Source: Cubamyces lactineus
Lineage: Eukaryota > Basidiomycota > Agaricomycetes > Polyporales > Polyporaceae
Assembly: GCA_022376465.1 (NCBI GenBank)
Contig: JACDTU010000021.1
Coordinates: 372,001 to 436,000 of the forward strand
Direction: 5' to 3'
Length of the DNA: 64,000 nt
The translations under genes were made by a program, and so were the position numbers. Positions within the stretch are counted from its first letter, which is position 1; every line of letters begins with the position of its first letter. Below are positions 49,043-58,196 of the stretch, in pieces. The notes under the pieces were generated by a model. That model was not told the DNA's origin, did no database searches, and saw only the letters and a list, made by a program, of their open reading frames with translations.

Positions 49043-49177
49043 CTACGCTATGATGCAGAAGTAGCTGGTTTGACCGGCTCCGTATTGCTCGCAGTCGACT
49101 GGGCAATCGGATACGACATCGACAGGATGATCGCCTACGCTGTGGGGAAGAGAGGTAACAGTGAAGAATTCGTCCAT
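49043..49177 (-). CDS. Pheromone precursor P4 (CIIA)
   Basis: 44-residue precursor, single exon; ATG 49175-49177, TAG 49043-49045. It starts MDEFFTVTSL and ends EQYGAGQTSYFCIIA. The acidic DCEQ before YGAGQ marks the probable processing point. The last 15 residues differ from those of P5 only at the residue two before the Cys (Y versus F) and at one CAAX position (I versus T). P4 and P5 are same-strand neighbours about 1 kb apart, pointing to a tandem duplication. An in-frame upstream ATG exists, but the MDEF start matches P1 and P6. Confidence 0.9.
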   Translation of the reverse strand: MDEFFTVTSLPHSVGDHPVDVVSDCPVDCEQYGAGQTSYFCIIA

Positions 49178-50134
49178 GATAGAGGTGATTTCGCGCAAAG
49201 ACAAGAGGAAGGGAAAGATTAGCCAGGGCTGCACTGGAAATGATGGGGGGAGGGGGGGGGAGCTTGGAGAGAGCGTGCGGAGGGACCTTAAGAGGACCTT
49301 CGGTTCAATGATTCTCCAGTCGTTGGTAGTCGCCTACAGCCTACAGAAGCGCCCTACATACTATGCAAGTTGACCCATACGGCACATTTTCGTACTGTCC
49401 GAGATAGGTACTTTGAAAACCACAATTTGTGGAGGGGTTCAATAGAGGATGACCAGAAACGCCTCCCGGTATTGTTGTGAGGCATCGAGGACCCTAGACT
49501 CTGGGCTCCTAACGAGGCGCAAGCGCTCCTCTACGCTTCGCCAATGTCTCAGAGCTAGAGCGCCAGAGATGATGCATCTGAGGGTGAGCTCAGAAGACCG
49601 TACGGTTACATGCGCCCTTATGCGTGTACTAGTGCGACTAGGCTTTCTGGGCTATTCGTACTCGTCCGAAAAGGGATGGATTCTGTCCAAATCTGGTTAT
49701 TGCACGTGACTGAGAGGTATCCCTTTGTCCGTGAGTAGCGCCCACGCAGGGTCGCGCATTGTCCCTCAGGCCAGACCTTCAGAAGTCCCGCGCTTCACAT
49801 AGAGCAAACTCGAAGCACTGTATGTCATATGGCAGAAAGCGCGTAGTCGCGACGAGAGAGAGAGAACTCAAGCGATACATAAGCGATAGTCTTATTTATA
49901 GCAATAATGATATTGGGCTGGTGTCCCAGAAAGAGCTGGCGGATCTACGACAGTCACGGTCAAAATTTGCATCGATCCTGCGACAGATGAAGCACTTACC
50001 TAGCGGATTCGCAGAGGTGTAGGACTGCGGCGATGCCGTCCTGTATAGTTCAGAGACCGCGCGACAGGTCTACGCGAGTGATGAGGAATATGTCACCGTA
50101 TGGTTCACGCAGCCTCATACCTCAGAATGGCGCA
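49178..50134. other. Spacer between P4 and P5
   Basis: Upstream region of P4. ATTGTCC at 49758-49764. No gene. A poly-G run lies at 49244-49260. Confidence 0.45.
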
Positions 50135-50269
50135 TCACGCAATAGTGCAGAAAAACGAAGTCTGCCCTGCCCCGTATTGCTCTTCGTCAGTGGGACAGTC
50201 GGTCGGAAGACAGCGCGTCTCAGCAGTAATATTGAAGATCGGGTCGGTGATGACGGTGAAGTCGTCCAT
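50135..50269 (-). CDS. Pheromone precursor P5 (CTIA)
   Basis: 44-residue precursor, single exon; ATG 50267-50269, TGA 50135-50137. It starts MDDFTVITDP and ends EQYGAGQTSFFCTIA. Same length and nearly the same mature region as P4, while the pro-regions have diverged: both keep VxD or PTD before the acidic processing site, little else. A GACAAT motif lies about 140 bp upstream (50409-50414). Likely recognised by the same receptor class as P4. Confidence 0.9.
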   Translation of the reverse strand: MDDFTVITDPIFNITAETRCLPTDCPTDEEQYGAGQTSFFCTIA

Positions 50270-51318
50270 GATAGCGAGCAAGCCGAGTTCGGGCTTGTGG
50301 GATCTGGTGGTGCGTGAGCAGAGAAGGTGTAGGGAGGAGGGAGAGCTAGGATGAAAAGTATCTTTAAAGGAGGTCGGAATGAGTCCCTTTTGACCGCTGT
50401 GCAAGTACGACAATAAACAAAACCATGAATTCGAACAGGGGAGATGCACCGAGAAATCAACCGAGACGACGCTCTTTCGCTCGGAACGCCCAGACTCAGA
50501 CTCAGAAGAGGTCACAGCAGCGACATCCCGGTGGGCAAATAGTCGGTATTTGCTCACCTCACAAATGCCCAAGAATATGCACCTGCGAGAACAATGAAGG
50601 AAGAGTACTACTGGTCGCAGCGTACAGTATTAGTCAGTGCTGCTATTACGTGCAGGGAGCTTGACGTACCAGCGATTTGGCGGTTGTTCGTCAGGAACGG
50701 TCAGCCCGACGTACCCCCGGCGTCGGAGACCGCGTGCATCCGCGCGTGACCCGGAATTTCAAAAATACCTAATCCGGATGGGCGCGGGCTGCTACTATAC
50801 TGCGCTCACTGTTTGCCGCTTCGCTTGCGTTTAGGGGGCAAAAGCTTCAGGGCCACATCTGTCTGCAGACAAACACGGCCATAAATCTCCTAGCACGCCT
50901 TCTATGGTTCAGTGCGCGAAAGCCTGAAGGGAGCGATGTAAGTCAAAAGAGTGGTCACAGCGATGACACTAGTCACAATAGATCCTTCACGGGCGTCTCA
51001 AGCGATTCAGGCCGGGCCGTCTTGCAGGTACTCACTACGCGTCGGCTCTCTGACTTTGTACCCCTCATCAGTGACCACGGACTCACGGAGGCCCGTCGTC
51101 GCGTGTACACTTGTGCCTAGCGAACTCCTTAACCAAATTTTGAGGTACTCACCAGTATACCAGACAATAGCTCCACTGTAGTCGCCCCGTCCGTACATTT
51201 ACCCGCCAGCCCTTACCTGGCAGTCTCTCCCTCTCCCCACCGACTTGCTTCTCACTTCGCACATCCCGCTCTTGCGAACATCTCCATCATCAAACGTCCC
51301 TACACCCCACCTAGCATC
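50270..51318. other. Divergent upstream region of P5 and P6
   Basis: About 1.05 kb with GACAAT motifs near 50409 and 51163. A CT-rich leader lies directly before P6. No gene recognised. Confidence 0.45.
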
Positions 51319-51444
51319 ATGGACGAATTCGATACAGTCATCTCGATGCCTTTTGGGCTGCCGTTAGACCGACCGCCATCCGAGGGTGTTCCTCTAGACG
51401 AAGACAGCCCGTCCAGGCCAGGCGTGTACTGCGTGATCGCTTAA
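51319..51444 (+). CDS. Pheromone precursor P6 (CVIA)
   Basis: 41-residue precursor, single exon; ATG 51319, TAA 51442-51444. It starts MDEFDTVISM and ends SRPGVYCVIA. The acidic DED before SPSRPG is the likely processing point, giving a 9-residue peptide ending in YC. It lies 2.1 kb upstream of R5, same strand. The mature peptide is unlike P1-P5. Confidence 0.9.
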   Translation: MDEFDTVISMPFGLPLDRPPSEGVPLDEDSPSRPGVYCVIA

Positions 51445-53562
51445 GCGACCCGGTACGAAAGTGTCAACCTTTTCTGTGTGGATTGGCATCACTGACTTGT
51501 GTCGTATACAGCTGGACACCAGCCAATGTCTAACTTATGTAGCTATGTATCAGCAAACGGACTCTCGCAAACGGACATAACTCTTAGAGTGCGTACCTTG
51601 GCTCATGCTGCCGACTGTCTCTAACTTGAGGGACAGTTATCGCTGGCCGCTCCTAAACGAATGCTGGCCGAATTTTCCTCCCCGTCTGCATCTATCCCTG
51701 ATGCAAGTCGACTGATAGGATTCGTTCATATAGTGAGTACACACGCATCTTAGCGAGCGCACAGCTCTAACCATCTTCCTAGTGTTAAAACTTGTAGCTG
51801 TATCGAAATCAATCTTCCCCTCTGGTTCTCGAACCATTTGTGGTTGAGACTACTTGTATTGACGGATGTTGTAGTTCGCGTTACGCTTAGCTTCACTTCT
51901 TATATTGAACACCGTCCAACCCATCTTCTCGTCCCTCCTTCACCTCCTGGTTCAGTCTAAATCGTCGCTCCTTCAATTCGTACGTTGAATCTAAGACTTA
52001 CCTCTCGCCCTGTATCAATATACCGTCATGTCCACATGGACGTCGTCGAGAATACCATACGTCCCCGAGTAAGTTGATAGTAGGTGAGCAAAAGCGATTG
52101 AAGCCACGCGTGAGGTCGGGGCGTATCACAGTTCAATGTTCGACGCAAGCATATTCGAACATTCCTAGCACCACCAAAGCCGCTGAGACCGTTAGGCAGA
52201 AGGGTCATAGCCATAGTCTATCCAACAGTTATCTCACGTGGTAACGCAGACGACGGATCAATCCCAGAAGCGAAGGCAGACAGATGATGAGTAGCCACCG
52301 GTGTGGCAGCCATTGCGAGAAGATGTGTCCGAGCGCCTCTCGAACGCGCTCTGGCGGGAGAAACGCGAAGCGTCACGTTGAACCCCAAGCTGTCACTGGT
52401 GACTAGTCACACTCCCCGAGCCTTGCCGACTCTGAAGCCACCGTTAAGTTCAAACGTTCAAGTTGGAACTAGCCTTGCCCTTTCGCTGAACGTACATCCT
52501 CACTATAAGTAGCCAATACATCAGACGACATCGAGGGTAACTTCATAGACCTCCGTCCCGACACGCCACTCTTCGAGTTATGGACTCGCAATACTCGAGT
52601 TACATTTCATCCTCCTGAACAGATGCCGACATCTTCACTTACGTTGCTTGGTATAGTACTCCATCTGCCTTCCGGCCTGGCATGCGATATAATCACTGAA
52701 TTAACTTTATATCCTGTATGCTCTCTATGTCTACCCACACGCTCTGGGCGTACGGTCGCAAACTGCCACGGTTGCGCTAGTATCGCATTGACGCTATGGG
52801 CAAGAAGCTCTATCAAGAAATGCGCAGTAATACTACTCGGAACTTGGATTGCCATTGTCCGACAGGAGTGGCTAGCGCAACGAAGCCGCCATCGACAAGA
52901 CCTGTATGTATGCGGTGCCTCCCCTGTCTCCGAGTAAGTAGACTAAAATCATGGGTTGTTCCTTTGTACGATGCTTTCGGCGGTGAATAGCAGATCGAAG
53001 CCGCAGACACCCCCGCCCCCTCACACCGCCGGCGAAGCAATATCTTGCGCGCGGGGGGTCCCCCATCTGATTACGATAGCTCTCCATCCGAATCCGTACC
53101 TAGGGGCTCCTGTGGTTTCGGCTATAAACTTGATAGATCGACGGGCAGCTAGCAACAGATAATGCAGACGACTGGGTAATTGCTGGTTTGAGTCGCACGC
53201 TGTATTCTAGTACTCCGCGAATGATTCACGACATGACACTAGGGGATCATGCACATTCTCATTCTCATGGAAGATATCATCCTCAGGTGTAATGCAGGCA
53301 ACCAAGACACCATGGCCGGTGCTATGTAGTACGTACATGTCGCTTGCAAGCCCAACTCCAACTGCCAGTGCTATGGGCGTCTACTCGTAGCGCGTAAATA
53401 GTGCCAAACATATAGGGCGCTTCAGTTCACTGCCGAGGTATGCGTGCCTCTCATTGTCCTACAAAGCCCCATTGTCCATGCGAAAGACGGAATGGCCAAT
53501 AAAGCAGCTAGCAGGATGGTCGCGGTCGAAGTCACCCCCGTCGATAGCGCACCTCCAACCCA
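51445..53562. other. Interval between P6 and R5
   Basis: 2.1 kb with no gene I can defend. Frames around 52600-53090 on both strands lack motifs. ATTGTCC is at 52854-52860, 53453-53459 and 53471-53477; the last two lie 104 and 86 bp before the R5 start. Confidence 0.45.
53453..53477. promoter_or_regulatory. Paired ATTGTCC motifs upstream of R5
   Basis: Two copies 18 bp apart flanking an ACAAAG, immediately upstream of R5. This resembles the pair upstream of R3. An HMG-box binding role is inferred. Confidence 0.4.
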
Positions 53563-55339
53563 ATGGCCGACCCGACCTACCCTCTGTTCCCCATCTTCGC
53601 TTTCCTTGGTTTCGTCCTCGCGCTCGTACCCTTGCCTTGGCATCTACAGGCATGGAACGCTGGGACTTGTATTTTCATGGTTTGGGCGTCCTTAGCCAGC
53701 CTGATTCAATTTGTGGACTCCTTAATATGGCATGATAACGCTATCAACAGCGCACCCATCTGGTGCGACATATGTGAGTAAAGCTAGTCTGTCTCTTGTA
53801 CTCGTAGTGCTGACGCGCCTTGTAGCCACGAAGTTCCTGATCGGCGCTGGTGTTGGCATACCTGCCGCGTCAGCCTGCATAAGCCGTCGTCTGTACAAGA
53901 TCGCGTCGACGAGCTACGTCACAGTTTCCATGCGCGAGGTGGGTGTAGATGTGTTCTTGCTCACAAAGAGGCCTTACTGACGTGCTCCGCAGCGCAGAAG
54001 AGCAGTTTATGTTGACATTTCGATCGGTGTCGGTATCCCTATCATTGTGATGGCTCTTCGTGCGTCCTTCATCTCCCCGGCGATTCATTCTCTCTGACTT
54101 TACCTGTAACAGACTACGTCGTACAAGGTGAGACTGGCATGCTGGTACGGCACATCTGCCCTCTTAGCTCACTGAATGCACAGGTCACCGTTTCAACATT
54201 CTAGGCGACATCGGTTGCGTGCCAACAATATTCAACACTCCCCTCGCCTATCCTCTCGTGTACATGTGGCCTCCTTTGTTGGCTTGTGTCTCGTTCGTCT
54301 ACTCAGGTGCGTGGCATCGCCTTGTGCTGCGATTTGTAGTTGGGCTCATATAGTGTAGCTCTCACCTTGCGCGCATTTTGGATCCGTCGCATGCAATTCC
54401 GCGATATTCTGTCAGCCTCAAAGTCCATGACTGTCAGCAGATACTTTCGCCTGCTGTTACTAGCGTGCATCGACATGACCTGCAACGTCCCTCTCACCGT
54501 CCTCAACATGTACATCAACAATGATGGCGTCACTATGTCGCCATGGGTGTCCTGGGCCAACACGCATTACAACTTCTCTCATGTTGAACAGATACCCTCC
54601 CTCTTCTGGAGAACCAACCAAGCCTTCGTCGTCTCTGCGGAGCTTGGGCGCTGGATTTTCCCTTGCTGTGCCCTGATTTTCTTTGCCCTTTTCGGGTTCG
54701 CCGAGGAGGCCCGCAAGCACTATAGTGCGCTGTTCTGGGCAATTGCGAAGCGTTTTGGCTATACGCGACCCGATCGCACAGGCTCTATCAAGCAGAGCAT
54801 CCCTAGGTGCGTTCTGTGACCTCCACGACGGCACTACTGCTCACGCCTTTTGCAGCTTTGTACGCGCAAGCAACAACATGAAGTCCGTCGACAACGACAC
54901 GCTACCGCCATACAGCCTCCCTACGCCTGTACATTACAAGCGCCCCGAATCGTTCGTGTCTTCTCTCGGGGGCAGCATCCACGGGCTCGATCTGGAGAAG
55001 GCCGCCGTATCCCCGACCGTTACCAATGCTTCCTTCGCCTCTGATGAAAGCCATCTATCTCCCTCCGAACATGGTTTCCCACTCAGCCCGCTGTACCCTC
55101 AAGCACATCCATCGACGGACGGAACTGACGTAGAGCGTCGGATAATCATCTCGGAAGAACATCCACCAAGTCGGCCGCCTTCCCCTCCGTTGGTCGCCGA
55201 CTACGTCTCGCCCACTATCCCAGCATTTCATCGCCCCTTCTCCCCACCATCTCTATACCCCATTACTCCTCTAGATGAGGAGTCTCGCGGGTCGATCCTT
55301 ATCACCGTCCATACCGAAGCCAAGACGGAGCCTCTCTAG
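53563..55339 (+). CDS. STE3-type pheromone receptor R5
   Basis: B mating-type receptor, 486 residues, seven exons: 53563-53773, 53826-53938, 53993-54059, 54113-54127, 54184-54306, 54359-54806, 54856-55339 (all phases agree). Landmarks: LALVPLPWHLQAWNAG; APIWCDI; RRRAVYVDISIGVGIP; YVVQ then GHRFNILGDIGC; LTLRAFWIRRMQFRD; RYFRLLLLACIDM; FFALFGFAEEARKHY. The long Ser/Pro-rich tail ends TEAKTEPL. Exon 4 is only 15 nt. Its motif set matches R1, not R3/R4. It is flanked by P6 upstream and P7 (opposite strand) downstream. Confidence 0.95.
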
Positions 55340-56430
55340 AACGGCTCTTCTATGCATGTTCCCCCCACTGTATTCCTAATCATTCGTTGACACGTCTACC
55401 TACATGATCACCGTCTCTGTATCGTTATCGCGAGTCAATGTACTCATCCGCTCCCTAGTTTCGTTCACAGTTGTACTTATCGGGCCCTCTGGGTGTAGTC
55501 GCTCCCTCAATCGCAATGTTTATATCTACGTTTCGTTACCTCTTGCCATTCAGGTCGTCCATCGCAAGCTCTGAGAGCTACAGTACATACGTGGCGGGCT
55601 ATGCGTATGCTGAGGTTTTGAGTTTTGTTCTGCAACTTGCTCTTATACTAGCAATAGTAATTATCATGTTGGTCCGAGCCGGAGCTTTCGTTGCCAGATG
55701 GCGTGTGTGGGCACTGCGAACTTCTGGAGCCTTATGATTCTGCCGATCACCGAGAGTCCTCAACCACTAGTATGTTGACTTCATCACGATGAGTTGCACC
55801 GACTCATGCGCCAACCACCGTCGTTGTGCGCAGCTATCCCGATAGGTGCCACTCGTCAACGTAACAACGTCGTACTCTCCTGGGGCAGACTATCGACCTA
55901 TCACCGCAGATCTTGAGGACGTAGATGACTCCGGACATACCACCTAGCGTATTATTCAATGTTGGCCAGCGCCTCGTACACTCTACTGGTGAGAGCAGTT
56001 CAAATTGTTGAGGGTGGTATATACCGACATACGATTCATTACTCAGCAACGCTCGTCGACGACGTCGAGGGCTCGGCCGACGCACACATCAGGAAAGCCT
56101 GAAATCTCCATTCGTATCATATGGTCGCGCATGGACGGATGGAGGCGATGGAGGAACCCCCCGAATTATGGAGGCACTCGTCTCCATCTGGCTCTGGATG
56201 GATCCTTTCCCACGACCTGGGAAGGCTCGTCCTGCGTTGCCTACGCACAAGGGTCTCAAATTTGTTCAATAAACGGACTCTGTGACTTACGCGCAAACAA
56301 TTTAGGTCGCTTTTATGGTATGCATTTGCTATATGGAAGGGGTCGGTAAACCGCCCTGGAGAATGGGCTGGGCGCCTGGAGCGATGGAGGCCCTGGAGAC
56401 GCCCACCTCCATCTGGAGATTTAACACTTT
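55340..56430. other. R5 3' side and unexplained sequence
   Basis: No intact gene. A short imperfect ggatggagg-type repeat occurs at 56135-56160 and again at 56380-56410. Fragments such as SSCVAYAQGSQICSING at 56227-56280 may belong to the decayed gene that follows. Confidence 0.4.
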
Positions 56431-56862
56431 CCTGATGCAGGCCTTTGTCGAGACCGACACAGCGCTACCCTTCAGCTACTCTGCCGACTGCGGTATCAGT
56501 GGCGGCAATGACATGTGTACCGTCGCTGCGGACATCTAAGGCGAGACCTCCATGGATATAGGAATTGAGACCGCTAGTGGGTTCCCCGTACAGCTTGGAA
56601 GCGCACCTGCCATGGCGACCGCAACGGGAAGCTCGAAGCCTACAGGCTTCCCTGGTACTACCACCGGCACGACGGTCAGCGTGATCATCCCGCATAGGAC
56701 GGGCGGGATGTCTAGCACTCCTACTGCGGGGTCCAGGGCTGGGTCTGGGGCAGTCACTCCTACCGGGACTGGTGGACATAAACTCGGGGTGGCAATTGAG
56801 TACCTCGCATCTACTCTGCCTTCTGGTTCTCATACAATCCTCAGACATTGTTCCTACTTGTA
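56431..56862 (+). pseudogene. Decayed secreted Ser/Thr-rich (GPI-anchor-like) protein
   Basis: After an AG acceptor at about 56438-56440 the frame reads FVETDTALPFSYSADCG and MCTVAADI, then a TAA (56537-56539). The same frame resumes at once with GETSMDIGIETASGFPVQLG, then SAPAMATATGSSKPTG, GTTTGTTV and a Gly/Thr-rich stretch, to a stop near 56860. This order (Cys-containing ectodomain end, FPVQLGSAPA, then Ser/Thr/Gly-rich spacer with a hydrophobic end) is typical of Agaricomycete secreted, GPI-anchored proteins of unknown function. The premature stop and lack of clean upstream exons indicate a relic. Family assignment is by resemblance only. Confidence 0.45.
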
Positions 56863-57241
56863 ACGCAGCGGTGGTAGAATAGGTAGAACTTCGTTGGATT
56901 TGAGCCATCGGTGTCCGACGTTTACGGAGCGGTACTATGATAGTCACAAAAACATATCGATACATTCCAAAGCTCCAACACTGATACAGAGGTTACACCA
57001 CAGCTCCACCGTGAGGGAAGCGTCCAGGTCTCCAGTTTCAATCTCCACGGCCGAGAGGTGAATAACAAAGATGATAACTTAACGCTACAAGGGAAGCAGC
57101 GGCGACACGGAGGAATCGTTCGAGTAGATGCTGCGCCGCACAGACTGCTCGAGGAGGGTCGACATTCTATGCCCACATGCTCCCGTGAGTTGTGAAATAT
57201 TCGACGGATTGAACGAAACACTCACAGAAATGTCGCAAGGT

Positions 57242-57370
57242 TCAGGCGATGACGCAGGATCCATGGTTTCCGACGGTTCCAACGCGGTCACTCTCGACCA
57301 GAGTGGTCTCGATGGTATCGTCCTCGGGGGACTCGGGGACTGCAGGGGCGATGATGAAGAAGGCGTCCAT
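57242..57370 (-). CDS. Pheromone precursor P7 (CVIA)
   Basis: 42-residue precursor, single exon; ATG 57368-57370, TGA 57242-57244. It starts MDAFFIIAPAVPES, strongly recalling the start of P1 (FIIAPPVPE), and ends VGNHGSCVIA. ESDR is the likely processing site. Unlike P2-P6 it has no aromatic residue before the Cys, as in P1 (VSC). It lies downstream of R5 on the opposite strand and is the right-most mating gene in the window. Confidence 0.87.
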   Translation of the reverse strand: MDAFFIIAPAVPESPEDDTIETTLVESDRVGTVGNHGSCVIA

Positions 57371-58196
57371 TGCGCAAGTTGAGAGTGGCGCGAGAGTTAA
57401 GCAGGGGGTTGCTTGTGAGGAGCGGTTCTTCGAGTGACAAGTTCGCAATGGGCCTTCCGAGGATGTGCTCGAGGATATATATCCTACCTTTCCCCCGTCT
57501 GTGGCATGGTCATAGAGCATTCTCGAGGATGTCCCTGCCGGACGCCACAACTAACAATAAGAAGCACCGGTCCGAGCATATGCAAAGATGTGACAGGTCC
57601 AACTCGACCGTTGGGCGCATCCTCGGCGCAGATCCGTTCGACTTGACCATGCTCCTCGTCCTCGTGTCTTGTTAGGCGCGAGAATGCATAATCACCATTA
57701 TTACCAACACCGTTGAGAGCTGGTGGATTACCTTCCGCGGCGGGTTTCAGGGAGGGCTCATTTTGCCACAGGCGATGGGGGTATTGTTTCGACGCTCGAT
57801 ATCGTCGATGAGGCATCCGATCGAGCTCCAGCCATCGGCGGCTGGGAGGACCGGTTGTCTTATGCCGGAATGCGGGAGCAGCGAGTGCCACAAACGTCTC
57901 TGAATATGTCGTATGCGCAGCTGCGCAGACCGGCGGCACGGAAGCAAAAGACTAGCACCCTTGGACACCATCGGTCATCCTGCTGACTGACATTAGTTGC
58001 ATAACGTTCTCGTAATAGCAAAGGTCCAACCACTTCCCCGTGCATGCGAGGTGACCATTTCACCGCTTATACAGTTGCGGACAACCAAACATGACCAACT
58101 CTGAGGGTCGAATTTTGTAGGCTCCAAAAACACATCAGATGGCATCTATTGACTATGTAGTGTACGTATTGATAGCACAAGGCCGGATTGTACGAG
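57371..58196. other. P7 upstream region, right border of the mating locus
   Basis: No gene recognised. A CCGTTGAAGCG sequence at the right end marks the start of the downstream direct repeat. Confidence 0.45.

Noticed and set aside
51652..51730. Short frame MLAEFSS... as an eighth pheromone precursor
   Set aside because: No cysteine or CAAX end with or without splicing.
56465..56539. CTVAADI end as a possible CAAX pheromone
   Set aside because: The Cys is seven residues from the stop, not four, and the frame continues after the stop as a secreted-protein relic.
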